In this document: in pieces, positions 17,015 through 26,113 of the stretch | How the letters are laid out: every line of letters starts with the position of its first letter | Position numbering within the stretch: position 1 is the stretch's first letter | Assembly (NCBI RefSeq): GCF_003436425.1 | Contig: NZ_QSPK01000004.1 | Coordinates: 10,251 to 74,250 of the forward strand | Origin: Eubacterium sp. TM05-53 | Lineage (GTDB): Bacteria > Bacillota_I > Bacilli_A > Erysipelotrichales > Erysipelotrichaceae | Length of the DNA stretch: 64,000 nt | Direction of reading: 5' to 3' | Translations under genes and position numbers: made by a program | The notes under the pieces: generated by a model | Told to the model about the DNA's origin: nothing | The model's database searches: none | The model's input: only the letters and a program-made list of their open reading frames with translations

Positions 17015-17189
17015 ATATTAAAACAGTCCTTTCAATACAAATCTAATTATAATCGAAGAAAAAAAAGAAGCAATATTTGCTTCTAATTAAATAGTTTTCC
17101 AAACAACCATCTTATAGTTGGTCCACAATAACAAATTTGCCAAAAGAAAGCCATGGGAAAATTAAATAAAAAATCAGTAAGAATGACTC
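17015..17189. repeat. Right copy of the ~174-bp direct repeat flanking the IS element
   Basis: Identical to 14766-14940. In this copy the terminator hairpin still serves the histidine kinase gene ending at 17190, while the duplicated yggS promoter points into the IS. The exact boundary is uncertain by one base because a C is shared with the IS end. Confidence 0.92.
17059..17083 (-). terminator. Terminator after the two-component operon
   Basis: On the minus strand, GAAGCAA / TTGCTTC stem with a three-base loop then eight T. It ends the PIG-L/response regulator/kinase transcript. The same hairpin sits in the left repeat copy at 14810-14834, where it is now separated from its operon by the IS. 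Confidence 0.8.
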
Positions 17190-19019
17190 TTACTGATGAA
17201 TAGGGAAAGTTAAAACAATCGTAAATAAATCATTTGTTTCATCTAGATAGAAAGTTCCATGATGGAGTTCTATCATTTTTTTAACACTCTTTAAACCAAT
17301 TCCATTACTTTCTACTTTATCCAAATGACGATTGATTGAATTTGTGAAACTCATTTTTAATTGATCTTCCTCAATTGTTGTTTGAATCACGATATCTTTC
17401 CAAGGATCACAATACTTTTGAATATTTGAAAATACATTGTTTAATATCCTTTGGATCATCGCAAAATTCGCATCTATAGATAGAGAAGTTTGTAGAGGTT
17501 CATATAAAATGTGTAGATCCATTTCCCTTAAATACTGAATATGATCCACCAATGTATCCATGACTCTTTGAACGGGTATATTTGTCAGATCTGAATTATA
17601 TTCTGTTGAAAAGACAAGAGAATACTCAAACATTTTATTTGAAAGATAGGTGATTTCTTCAACTTTAGCTAAACACTTCTGAAGATATTGATCACGAAAT
17701 TCAATATCATCCTTTTTTAAATTCATGATTTCAAGGTATCCCTTTAATGTTGTCAACGGAGTCCTTAAATCATGAGATAAAGAAGAAATTAATTCTTTAT
17801 TCGCAACACGCGCCTGTTGTTCATTGTCCATCGTTTGTAGAAAGGCAATGCGCATTTGATTCAAGTCCTGGGCTAAACGTCCAATCTCATCTTTATCACT
17901 TACTTTGATTTCATGATTCCAATCACCAATCGCAAGAGTAAAGACATCTTCTTGTAAACTTTGAATGGAAAGAATTCGTTTACGGATAAAACTTTGTAGG
18001 ACAATCAAATAGAAAGAAAAAGAAATCAAAAGTGAAAGAATAATATAAGGAATCTGAAATGGAATCATTGGAAAAGAAGTAATATATATAGAAACAGTCT
18101 GGTTTTTAAAATGGATTGGATAGTCATAGTATAAAGGAGCTTCTAAAACATCTAAATCATCAAAACTATATAATAGAAGAAGGTTTTTGCTGCTTAATGG
18201 GGACTTATCCGTAAAATAAATTCCCTCTTGATCATATAATTCCACATACGCATGATTTAATGTATTTTCTTTTAATACATGATTGATAGCTTTTTTGTTT
18301 TCTTTTGTTAGATCAAAATTTTGTAGTTGTTTCTCTAATTTCTTTACATAAGAAGAATAATCTTCCGATTGATAAAATGTATCCATTAAAAACTCAAAGA
18401 CAACACTACGATTTAAATATAGAAAAGAAAAAGAAGTTAATACCAATAATGTTGCACAAAGAAAAGAAAACATCATACGACTGGATAAAGAATAGAAAAT
18501 GTTTTTCTTTGATCTAAGTGGTTGAAGTCTTCCACTAATCCAATAAAAAAGAATTGTGATAATAAGACTTAAAATACAATCAAAAATACGATAAGAATGA
18601 TAATAATTCGTGAAAGATGGATACCATTCAATAGAGCTCGCTTTACTTGAACTATTTATAAAAATACTATACTTTTGTGCACTTTTTAAAGGGGCACGAC
18701 CACGAAACGCAAGTACAGAATCTACGACTTTCCCATCTGGCTTGTTTGATTTTGTTTTATATAAAATGACTTGATAACTTCCCTTTTTTAATAATTGATT
18801 TAAGTCCTTACGAATTTGGATGTGATTCATGAAATCCACTTTTTCTTGTTTGTCCAAATAAGCCTTTGCCTCTTTGATCTCTTCTTTAGACAAAGTATCT
18901 GAATAATTAAAATGTGCATTTAAAGAATCATAAACGACAAATCTTTGCGAATAGATCGCAAAAAAGCTCAATAAAAAAACAAGAAGGGAAAGATACAATC
19001 TCGTTATTTTTTTATTCAA
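17190..19019 (-). CDS. Membrane sensor histidine kinase
   Basis: 609 aa. Hydrophobic helices near residues 7-27, 145-165, 182-205 and 325-345, with two extracytoplasmic loops in between; then HAMP (IQSLQEDVFTLAIGDWNHEI), HisKA with the phosphorylated His in SSLSHDLRTPLTTLKGY, and HATPase with the N box ILNNVFSNIQKY and G box NGIGLKSVKKM. It pairs with the response regulator whose gene overlaps its start by 8 bases. The signal is unknown; the genomic setting next to cell-surface glycosylation genes suggests envelope stress. Confidence 0.92.
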   Translation of the reverse strand: MNKKITRLYLSLLVFLLSFFAIYSQRFVVYDSLNAHFNYSDTLSKEEIKEAKAYLDKQEKVDFMNHIQIRKDLNQLLKKGSYQVILYKTKSNKPDGKVVDSVLAFRGRAPLKSAQKYSIFINSSSKASSIEWYPSFTNYYHSYRIFDCILSLIITILFYWISGRLQPLRSKKNIFYSLSSRMMFSFLCATLLVLTSFSFLYLNRSVVFEFLMDTFYQSEDYSSYVKKLEKQLQNFDLTKENKKAINHVLKENTLNHAYVELYDQEGIYFTDKSPLSSKNLLLLYSFDDLDVLEAPLYYDYPIHFKNQTVSIYITSFPMIPFQIPYIILSLLISFSFYLIVLQSFIRKRILSIQSLQEDVFTLAIGDWNHEIKVSDKDEIGRLAQDLNQMRIAFLQTMDNEQQARVANKELISSLSHDLRTPLTTLKGYLEIMNLKKDDIEFRDQYLQKCLAKVEEITYLSNKMFEYSLVFSTEYNSDLTNIPVQRVMDTLVDHIQYLREMDLHILYEPLQTSLSIDANFAMIQRILNNVFSNIQKYCDPWKDIVIQTTIEEDQLKMSFTNSINRHLDKVESNGIGLKSVKKMIELHHGTFYLDETNDLFTIVLTFPIHQ

Positions 19020-19713
19020 AACGATACCCCTTTCCCCATATTGTCTTTATGTATACCGGGTTTGCGGGATCTTTCTCAATTTTCTTTCTAAGATTACGAA
19101 TATGAACCATGATCGTATTGTTTGCCGAATAATAATAAGGTTCATTCCAAGCTTTTTCATACAATTGTTCAGCTGAAAAAATCTGTTTAGGATTCTTCAT
19201 TAGCGTACTCAAAATATTAAATTCAATATCCGTTAATTCAACTTCCTTTCCATTGACTTCTACATTTTGTTGGGCATAACGCAAAGTAAGACCATCCATA
19301 CTTAAATCTTTTTCCGTATCCATAGAGATTTCTTCTTTTTTACCCTTATAAACCTGATAACAACGAAGTAAAGCTTTGACTCTTGCCGTTAATTCACTAT
19401 AAGAAAAAGGTTTTGCCAAATAGTCATCCGCACCACTTGAAAAACCAAGTGTTTTATCTGAATCCAATCCTTTGGCCGTTAAAAATAAGATGGGGACATT
19501 ACTTGTTTCACGAAGCTTTAAACAAGTCTGATACCCATTCATGTTTGGCATCATGATATCGAGGATGATCAAATCAATAGAAGAATCAAACAATTGAAGG
19601 ACCTCATTTCCATCTTTAGCTTCAATCACTTCATAGCCTTCGCCAGTTAATAAAATTCTTAATATTTCACGGATTTCCGCATTGTCATCCGCTACTAAAA
19701 TACGTGTCTGCAT
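19012..19713 (-). CDS. OmpR/PhoB-family response regulator
   Basis: 233 aa. Receiver domain (acidic pair VADDNAEI, phospho-Asp in LIILDIMMPNMNG, Lys in FLTAKG) followed by a winged-helix DNA-binding domain ending in TIWGKGYRFE. The start at 19713 is preceded by AGGGAA at good spacing; the in-frame ATG at 19731 would contain that site. Family members bind tandem direct repeats with 10-11-bp period, and exactly such repeats (four TTCTTA) occur upstream at 20413-20451 between the two divergent operons. Confidence 0.92.
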   Translation of the reverse strand: MQTRILVADDNAEIREILRILLTGEGYEVIEAKDGNEVLQLFDSSIDLIILDIMMPNMNGYQTCLKLRETSNVPILFLTAKGLDSDKTLGFSSGADDYLAKPFSYSELTARVKALLRCYQVYKGKKEEISMDTEKDLSMDGLTLRYAQQNVEVNGKEVELTDIEFNILSTLMKNPKQIFSAEQLYEKAWNEPYYYSANNTIMVHIRNLRKKIEKDPANPVYIKTIWGKGYRFE

Positions 19714-19731
19714 GTTCACATTCCCTTTCAT

Positions 19732-20382
19732 TTATTCTATTTTACCCCAATCAGAATAGTGTTTCCAATTTTCATAAGGCAACATATGATGTAAATGATC
19801 CATCACTTTCGATTGAGAAGAATACGATTGAATGATTTCTAATTTCTCATCATAATCTTTCTTTGATAAACTCTTTTCATTCTTTAGATCCGCCTTGTTT
19901 TTCCTTGAAGTATACTTACCAAAATACATAAGCTGATCTATCTTATCTTCTTTTTCTAAAATCATAGTAACATACTTAGATACCTTTTTATGGTGGATAT
20001 GCCCATATTCTCCATCTGGATTATGTGTAACAATTTTATCCCAATCCTTAGAATCGATTTCCTTTTTGATTTCTCTTTGAATATCCTTTTTACAAGACTT
20101 CCAGTTATCACGCTTCCCCTTCGTCTTATCTGGAAACGATAAAATGATTCCTTTGGAATGTGTCTTTTCCATGACGTTCATAAACTCTTTTTTTCTTTTT
20201 TTATTGTTTCCATTGGTAATACATAAAACGGTGTAATTCCCATTGATTAAATGTGAACCACCCCAAATCGTTTCATCATCTGGATGGGCAACAATCATTA
20301 AAGATTCAGGCTCTTCGGCATGAATGATGGATATATTTAGACAAAGCATCAAATTTAGGATGCATAATAATAACTTCTTCAT
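19732..20382 (-). CDS. Secreted PIG-L/LmbE-family deacetylase
   Basis: About 216 aa from the ATG at 20382. N-terminal signal peptide (KKLLLCILNLMLCLNISIIHA) then the family metal motif IVAHPDDETIWGG and the later HNPDGEYGHIHHKKV. PIG-L enzymes remove acetyl groups from N-acetylglucosaminyl residues using a divalent metal. Export plus position, directly upstream of a two-component system and divergent to a GT2/GtrA/YfhO set, suggests it acts on a surface glycan such as GlcNAc attached to teichoic acid; that is inference. The exact start among several in-frame candidates is uncertain. Confidence 0.85.
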   Translation of the reverse strand: MKKLLLCILNLMLCLNISIIHAEEPESLMIVAHPDDETIWGGSHLINGNYTVLCITNGNNKKRKKEFMNVMEKTHSKGIILSFPDKTKGKRDNWKSCKKDIQREIKKEIDSKDWDKIVTHNPDGEYGHIHHKKVSKYVTMILEKEDKIDQLMYFGKYTSRKNKADLKNEKSLSKKDYDEKLEIIQSYSSQSKVMDHLHHMLPYENWKHYSDWGKIE

Positions 20383-20412
20383 TTTCATCACCAAAAAAAT
20401 TCTATCAAACAA

Positions 20413-20451
20413 TTCTTAACACTCTTCTTATACATTTCTTAAATCTTCTTA
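20413..20451. promoter_or_regulatory. Candidate response-regulator binding array (four TTCTTA repeats)
   Basis: TTCTTA occurs at 20413, 20425, 20436 and 20446, i.e. spaced 12, 11 and 10 bases in the same orientation. This is the layout bound by OmpR/PhoB-type regulators. It lies in the ~135-bp divergent region between the PIG-L/regulator/kinase operon and the YfhO operon, 30 bases upstream of the YfhO promoter elements. Confidence 0.6.
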
Positions 20452-20480
20452 ATATATTTAGGAAAGTTTAATAATTCCTT

Positions 20481-20511
20481 TTGTCGATACTTAAGATTTA
20501 TTTTGTATAGT
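20481..20511 (+). promoter_or_regulatory. Promoter of the YfhO operon, placed for a leaderless mRNA
   Basis: TTGTCG (20481-20486), 19-nt spacer, TATAGT (20506-20511) with TG immediately before it. Only six bases separate the -10 from the ATG at 20518 and there is no Shine-Dalgarno, so the transcript should begin at or very near the start codon. Confidence 0.5.
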
Positions 20512-20517
20512 AAAACC

Positions 20518-22812
20518 ATGAAAAAAAGAGATAAGTTTTATATTACAATACTATTATTATTACCCATCCTATTTGTACTTTGTGTATCCACATATTCCAT
20601 GTATGGATCGAAGTTAGACTGGTTATCCCAACACGTATCTTTGGCAGATTATTTTAGACAGACAAAACAATTACTTCCAGATAGTTTTGCGAATCTTCAA
20701 GGACAAACCAATGCCTTTAGCTTTTCCTATTATGGATTATTAAGGCCAGACGTGTTGATATCATATCTATTCCCGAATGTACCAACAAGTTTCTTTATTA
20801 TAAGTTATGCAACACTACTATGGTCATTTACAGGAGGACTTTGTTATTACTGGCTAAGAAATAAAGGATATAAAGACACAATATGTTTCTTTTCTAGCAT
20901 TTGTTGTATATGTGCCAATTGCTTCTTTCAGTCTCACCAACAAATTATGTTTGTAGAAATTATTCCTTTTTTATTTCTTTCACTCATTCTAATTGATAAA
21001 AATAAAAGGCAATGGATCAGTCTATGCATATGTATGGCCCTTTTCCATAACTATTTCTATACACCAGGCATGATATTGATTCTTCTTTTATATGATTATG
21101 ACCAACATAAGACAATAAAAAATATGATTGTTCCAATTGTTTTAGGCGTGGGATTCGGTGCTGTACTATGGCTACCAACTGGATATTTGATTATAAATAA
21201 TCATAAATCTGTTGTACAAACCAACCTATTTAATTTGTTTGTTCCAAACTTAACTTTAAAAGGACTTGTCTATGATAGCTATGGATGTGGATTGACTGTG
21301 ATTAGTTGGATGGCTCTATTTCAAGGCATCCAATTTGAAAAGACAAAGAAGCTATCGATTCTATTGATTTTCATGTTTGTTTTCCCAATCTTTTCTTATA
21401 TATTGAACGGAACTTTATATGCACGCACAAAAATATTGGTGCTATGTTTACCACTTGTACTTATGATTCTTGCCCATTGGTTACAGGAAAGAAAGCTGAA
21501 TAAAGGTTTACTTGTTTTAGCTGGTTTATTTCTTTGCACAAAAACCATGTTTCTAGGTTTATTAGTTGCACTTGTGTTTATAGGCTATTACTTTATGGAT
21601 AAAAAAGAACGTTTAATGATGTATGCCCTTGTACCTATGATTGTTTTTACAGGATTAAACTACAATCAGTGTTTAGATTTAAAACTCTATAATTCCATGT
21701 ATTCCAAGGATAAACAAAAATTGATGCAAAGAAATGATTTAAATCAAAGGACAGCCGATTTAGATCAGGTAGGTTATAGTGTCAATCGTATCTATGACCA
21801 AAAAGAAATGAAGGCATCAAGCTATACATCAACAAGTAATACTTTATATAACACTTTTGTGTATGACATTATAAAAAGTCCTATCTCACAATCCAATCGA
21901 ACAATCATAACAGATAGTGAGAATTATTTATATTTGAGTATGATGTCTGTTCAAAATGTACTCAGTAAAGACTCTGATTTATATGGATATAAAGAAGTAG
22001 ACATAAAGGGGAATTATAAATTATTAAAGAATAAAAATGTATTTCCTATGGTCTATGTGACAAATGATACGTTGAGTGAATCTAAGTTTGATAAACTCTT
22101 TTATCCGTATAATTTGGATACCATCTATAATCGTACGATTGTGAATGGTGAAACAAGTAATGATTATGCCTCAAAGATGAAACTTATAAAGAATTTAGAT
22201 CAATCGATTGTGATTCAGAACAAAAGGAAAATAAAAAAAACAATACCCATTGATTTTGATACTAAAAATAAGCTGATCTGTATTGATTTTGATGTAAAGA
22301 ATTATACGAATAAAAAAGTTTCGATTTCTATAAATGGAATGAAGAATACATTGTCAAAAAAGCACTCGGTATATCCAAATGGAAATAAACACTTTACGTA
22401 TATACTTTCTAAAAAAACATTAAAACAATTTGATGTTACTTTATCTAAAGGAAAATATAAGATATCCAATATTCGTGTTTATACATGTGATATGGATGTG
22501 TTTGATCGTAAAGTAACAAAGATTAAATCTTTGAAAACAGATTCTATATTTAAAGGGAAAGTAACAACATCTAAAGAGGGCTATTTAGTAACATCCTATC
22601 CTTATGAAAAGGGATATGAAATTTATATCGATGGAAAAAAGCAGAATGTTGAAATTGTGAATAAGGCTTTTGTGGGATGCAAAATCAAAAAGGGAAGCCA
22701 TATAATTACAATTCAATTTCATGCGCCATTTAAAAATATAGGACTATGTATAAGTATGCTTTCAATTATGATAGGAGGATTCTGGATATGGAAAAAGTCA
22801 AAGAATTTATAA
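20518..22812 (+). CDS. YfhO-family multi-spanning membrane protein (GT-C glycosyltransferase-like)
   Basis: 764 aa. The N-terminal ~400 residues are a series of about a dozen hydrophobic helices; the C-terminal ~330 residues form a soluble, probably extracytoplasmic region, closed by one last helix. In Bacillus, YfhO acts with CsbB and a GtrA flippase to glycosylate lipoteichoic acid from an undecaprenyl-phosphate sugar. Here all three partners are in one operon, supporting the same role. A TTG at 20503 is the alternative start, but it lies within the promoter spacer region. Confidence 0.85.
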   Translation: MKKRDKFYITILLLLPILFVLCVSTYSMYGSKLDWLSQHVSLADYFRQTKQLLPDSFANLQGQTNAFSFSYYGLLRPDVLISYLFPNVPTSFFIISYATLLWSFTGGLCYYWLRNKGYKDTICFFSSICCICANCFFQSHQQIMFVEIIPFLFLSLILIDKNKRQWISLCICMALFHNYFYTPGMILILLLYDYDQHKTIKNMIVPIVLGVGFGAVLWLPTGYLIINNHKSVVQTNLFNLFVPNLTLKGLVYDSYGCGLTVISWMALFQGIQFEKTKKLSILLIFMFVFPIFSYILNGTLYARTKILVLCLPLVLMILAHWLQERKLNKGLLVLAGLFLCTKTMFLGLLVALVFIGYYFMDKKERLMMYALVPMIVFTGLNYNQCLDLKLYNSMYSKDKQKLMQRNDLNQRTADLDQVGYSVNRIYDQKEMKASSYTSTSNTLYNTFVYDIIKSPISQSNRTIITDSENYLYLSMMSVQNVLSKDSDLYGYKEVDIKGNYKLLKNKNVFPMVYVTNDTLSESKFDKLFYPYNLDTIYNRTIVNGETSNDYASKMKLIKNLDQSIVIQNKRKIKKTIPIDFDTKNKLICIDFDVKNYTNKKVSISINGMKNTLSKKHSVYPNGNKHFTYILSKKTLKQFDVTLSKGKYKISNIRVYTCDMDVFDRKVTKIKSLKTDSIFKGKVTTSKEGYLVTSYPYEKGYEIYIDGKKQNVEIVNKAFVGCKIKKGSHIITIQFHAPFKNIGLCISMLSIMIGGFWIWKKSKNL

Positions 22813-23189
22813 GCTATGGAATCGTGGGAGTTATGACAACTCTTGTGAATTACATTGTGTATTTTATTTGTTTAAAAATCGGACTGAATTGGCTGATCAG
22901 TAATAGTTTAGCTTGGTTAGTAGCTGTTATTTTTGCGTATTTTTCAAATCGTAAAGTTGTATTTCATTCAAGTAACGATGTGAAAAAAGAGTGTATCGAG
23001 TTCTTTGGACTTCGATTTATGACGCTGATTGTGGAAAATGTATTGCTCGCTGCCTGCATTGATGGCTTACATATTTCAAATTTATTATCCAAGATTTTAG
23101 TCAGTATTATTACTGTTTTCGCAAATTATTTTTTGTGTAAATCACATATATTTTCAAAGAAGGAGAAATTGTTGTATGAACAAAATTAG
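22788..23189 (+). CDS. GtrA-family membrane protein (probable lipid-linked sugar flippase)
   Basis: 133 aa with four transmembrane helices (from GIVGVMTTLVNYIVYFICL to VSIITVFANYFL), the standard GtrA size. The ATG at 22788 has AGGAGG 9 nt upstream and lies inside the 3' end of the YfhO gene; its own end overlaps the GT2 start by 14 bases. GtrA proteins are thought to move undecaprenyl-phosphate-linked sugars across the membrane for a periplasmic or extracellular transferase. Confidence 0.9.
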   Translation: MEKVKEFISYGIVGVMTTLVNYIVYFICLKIGLNWLISNSLAWLVAVIFAYFSNRKVVFHSSNDVKKECIEFFGLRFMTLIVENVLLAACIDGLHISNLLSKILVSIITVFANYFLCKSHIFSKKEKLLYEQN

Positions 23190-24096
23190 TGTTGTCGTTC
23201 CTTGTTTTAATGAAGAAGAAGTTCTTTCCGTGTTTTACAAAAAGACAAGCGAGGTATTGAATGAAATAGATGGAATCACCTATGAATTGTTGTTTGTGGA
23301 TGATGGATCAAAGGATCACACAAAAGATATATTAAGAGCATTGAGTTTAAAGGACGATTGTTGTGAATTTATTTCTTTTTCAAGAAACTTTGGTAAAGAG
23401 GCAGCTATGTTTGCAGGATTAAAAAAATCAAGTGGTGATTATGTTGTGATCATGGATGCCGATTTGCAGCATCCTCCTGTATTATTAAAGGAAATGTATA
23501 AAGCCGTTAGTGAAGAAGGTTATGATTGTTGTGCAGGAAAAAGAGTGGATCGACAAGGTGAAGGCAAAATTCGTAACTTTTTATCGCATGCTTTCTATAA
23601 GGTAATGCAGAAAATGTGCAAAATGGATATGAGTGATGGTTGTGGTGATTTTCGTATGATGTCAAGACAAATGGTGGATGCGATTTTGGAACTTAAAGAA
23701 TATAATCGCTATATGAAAGGATTATTTTCTTTTGTAGGATTTGATACAAAATGGATTGAATTTCATAATGTACAACGAGCAGCAGGTAATTCTAAATGGA
23801 ATTTCTCTAAACTATTCGCATATGCGATGGAAGGTATGTTTTCCTTTTCTACAGCGCCGATTGTATGGATTGGTAATATTGGAACAGACATTATGATTTC
23901 ATCGATTTTAATGACTTTATTTGGATTGTTAGTACATGTCACGTCCATGTTTCATTTAGTATGTTTGATTCTGTTTTTGAGTGGGCTTCAAATGTTGTTT
24001 GTGGCCATATTGGGGCAATATACGACAAAAGACTATATGGAAAGTAAACAAAGACCTATCTATATAGTAAAAGAGACCAGCAAAAATTTAAGCTAG
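23176..24096 (+). CDS. GT2 glycosyltransferase, bactoprenol sugar transferase type (CsbB/GtrB-like)
   Basis: 306 aa. GT2 catalytic domain with [19 protein letters not shown], the metal-binding DADLQHPP and the QRAAGNSKW motif typical of dolichol/undecaprenyl-phosphate sugar transferases, then two C-terminal transmembrane helices (~235-295). It would load a sugar from a nucleotide donor onto undecaprenyl phosphate on the cytoplasmic side. With GtrA and YfhO it forms a complete three-part surface glycosylation system. Confidence 0.92.
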   Translation: MNKISVVVPCFNEEEVLSVFYKKTSEVLNEIDGITYELLFVDDGSKDHTKDILRALSLKDDCCEFISFSRNFGKEAAMFAGLKKSSGDYVVIMDADLQHPPVLLKEMYKAVSEEGYDCCAGKRVDRQGEGKIRNFLSHAFYKVMQKMCKMDMSDGCGDFRMMSRQMVDAILELKEYNRYMKGLFSFVGFDTKWIEFHNVQRAAGNSKWNFSKLFAYAMEGMFSFSTAPIVWIGNIGTDIMISSILMTLFGLLVHVTSMFHLVCLILFLSGLQMLFVAILGQYTTKDYMESKQRPIYIVKETSKNLS

Positions 24097-24102
24097 TCTC
24101 TT
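24071..24102. terminator. Bidirectional terminator shared by convergent genes
   Basis: AAGAGACCAG / CTAGTCTCTT stem around an AT-rich loop. The stop codons of both convergent genes lie in its 3' arm within the palindrome CTAG (24093-24096), one TAG per strand. Confidence 0.75.
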
Positions 24103-25334
24103 AATGTGATTTCAACCACTGTGTCAATTGGATCTGGACACTGGTGTGAATTGGAATCAATATTGATAAATGTATAGTCTGGAAAACTTTCTGCATTCCA
24201 AGGCGTTTGAATTTTGATTTCTGAATGATCAGACAATCTTCTTATGCTTTGGATTTTTTCTTTTTTGATTTTAACAGGTATATCAAAAATGCTCTCATCT
24301 AAAATATGCGCATAGATTTTATTCCCTTTTTGTGTATATCTTCCCCATTCGGGTTTTTCTAATTCACATTTTGTGCATCCATAAATAGAATCTTCATTTA
24401 GTTTCATCCATTCCCTGATTTCATTCAATACTTGGATAGATTCTTTAGAAAATTGTCCTCTAGCATTCGGTCCTACATTTAAAATCATGTTTCCACCCTT
24501 GGATACACACTCAACTAGAGTACGGATGATTAGCTTAGCGGATTTATAGTTGGTGTCCTTGACACAATATCCCCAATGTTCATTCATGGTGATACAAGCT
24601 TCCCAAGGAACAGGTAAACCTTGTGGTGGAATCATTTGTTCAGGCGAAGTGAAATCACCAGCTGTAAAACTAGGATGTGCATCCATAATAGTTCCTGGAT
24701 GTACACCATCTCCTTCTAGACGATTGTCGATGATCATATCTGGTTGGTAAGTTCGTGCCATCGCTACGATTTTGTTGGCGTTCCAAACATCTTTTGTCAT
24801 GTTGTCATAAGAAAAGTCAAACCACATGATATCCAACTTTCCATAGTTTGTAAGTAATTCTTTGATTTGAGTATGCATATAATTCAAATAGTTTGAAAAA
24901 CAAATCGGTTTATCGTATTCTGGGTTGTTTCTTTCAGGATGATGCTTATCATTGTAGTGAGGATAGTCAGGATGATGCCAATCAAGCAGGGAATAATATA
25001 GACCGACTTTTAATCCTTCTTCTCTAAATGCATCTAAAAATTCTCTGACATAATCATGATTTGCCTTCCAATCTGTAGTCTTTGTATCAAACATACAATA
25101 TCCATCGTGGTGTTTGGCAGTCATTACGGCATATTTCATGCCGGCTGATTTGGCAAGTTTAGCCCATTGATGAGGGTCAAATAAATCAGGATCAAATTCA
25201 TTCGCAAAAGGAATATAATCTTCCTCTTTCATTTCTTCGTTGCTTCTGACCCATTCGCCTCGTGCTGGAATGGAATAGATTCCCCAATGAATAAAAAGTC
25301 CAAATCTAGATTGTTGAAACTGTGTAATATTCAT
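24093..25334 (-). CDS. Alpha-L-fucosidase, glycoside hydrolase family 29 (intracellular)
   Basis: 413 aa. [18 protein letters not shown] and [11 protein letters not shown] are GH29 signatures; the nucleophile is the Asp of DIMWFDF (~residue 165). A short C-terminal beta-domain follows. There is no signal peptide, so it acts on imported fucosylated oligosaccharides in the cytoplasm. The ATG at 25334 has AAAGGAG 6-7 nt upstream, itself just after the stop of the SRAP gene. No fucose transporter or catabolic gene is adjacent. Confidence 0.92.
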   Translation of the reverse strand: MNITQFQQSRFGLFIHWGIYSIPARGEWVRSNEEMKEEDYIPFANEFDPDLFDPHQWAKLAKSAGMKYAVMTAKHHDGYCMFDTKTTDWKANHDYVREFLDAFREEGLKVGLYYSLLDWHHPDYPHYNDKHHPERNNPEYDKPICFSNYLNYMHTQIKELLTNYGKLDIMWFDFSYDNMTKDVWNANKIVAMARTYQPDMIIDNRLEGDGVHPGTIMDAHPSFTAGDFTSPEQMIPPQGLPVPWEACITMNEHWGYCVKDTNYKSAKLIIRTLVECVSKGGNMILNVGPNARGQFSKESIQVLNEIREWMKLNEDSIYGCTKCELEKPEWGRYTQKGNKIYAHILDESIFDIPVKIKKEKIQSIRRLSDHSEIKIQTPWNAESFPDYTFINIDSNSHQCPDPIDTVVEITLRD

Positions 25335-25344
25335 ACTATCTCCT

Positions 25345-25836
25345 TTAGAAAAGTGGTTCTTGTAGCTGCTTTCTTTGAAGTGCAATGCCTGGCTTCGACA
25401 AGATTTCCTTAGTTTTAGAAATATCCTTTAACCAAGGATCTATATCTTCTTTTTCAAGTATCACTGGCATTCTAGAATGCACAGGCTTTACATATGTATT
25501 CGCATTTGTAGTAATAATGACAAGATGATCATCAATAAGAATACCCGCAAAATAGAGAATATGGTCACAATAAAACTCTACTTTATTTTTACCGGCATCC
25601 CATTCATAGAAGCTTCCTGCAGGAACGATACAATGCATGGAATCTTTAAATAAAGGCTTTTCAAGAAGTGTTTCTTGTCTAGCATTTAAAATTAAATTGT
25701 TGGTTTTATACCCAAATGGCACCATTTTCTTTTGGTTTCGAGTAAGTACAAGACATTTGTCACTTGGATGAATGTCTTTTTCTTCTAAACCAAAGGTTTT
25801 GGCTACTTTGGGAGTATATCGAAAGCTTGTACACAT
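25345..25836 (-). CDS. SRAP/HMCES-YedK family abasic-site processing protein
   Basis: 163 aa. The catalytic Cys is residue 2 (MCTSFRYTP), which forms a thiazolidine crosslink with abasic sites in single-stranded [18 protein letters not shown] and VHSRMPVIL supply the other conserved active-site residues. Compact compared with E. coli YedK (~220 aa). It is followed 10 nt later by the fucosidase gene on the same strand, an odd pairing with no evident functional link. Confidence 0.9.
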   Translation of the reverse strand: MCTSFRYTPKVAKTFGLEEKDIHPSDKCLVLTRNQKKMVPFGYKTNNLILNARQETLLEKPLFKDSMHCIVPAGSFYEWDAGKNKVEFYCDHILYFAGILIDDHLVIITTNANTYVKPVHSRMPVILEKEDIDPWLKDISKTKEILSKPGIALQRKQLQEPLF

Positions 25837-26113
25837 ACTTGGATTATATCATAAGAAATTAAGCATGGTGAAACAGATATAGGTTTGATAGCAAGATATC
25901 TATAACGTCATCAAGAATTGCGATTTATTGATTATAAAGTCATATCCCCGATATGCAACTTTTAATATGGGTCAGGTATCCTGTGATACGGTGAATTGTT
26001 CTTTTTTTTGACAGTAAATCTAGATTTATGCTTTATATAAAGTGAATTGGAGAAATTCAATGTTGTATGTAAAGAGAGGTTTCAATCTATATATTATCTA
26101 TAATTTATATCTG
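25837..26113. other. Intergenic region, no gene seen
   Basis: AT-rich. I see a GTATC/GATAC hairpin near 25976, a T-run at 26002-26009 running into a possible promoter (TTGACA 26008-26013 with AT-rich TTTATA about 18 nt downstream), and a TGAATT/AATTCA hairpin near 26044. No convincing coding frame on either strand. The promoter would read into the repeat array and the ATPase gene that follow. Confidence 0.4.
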
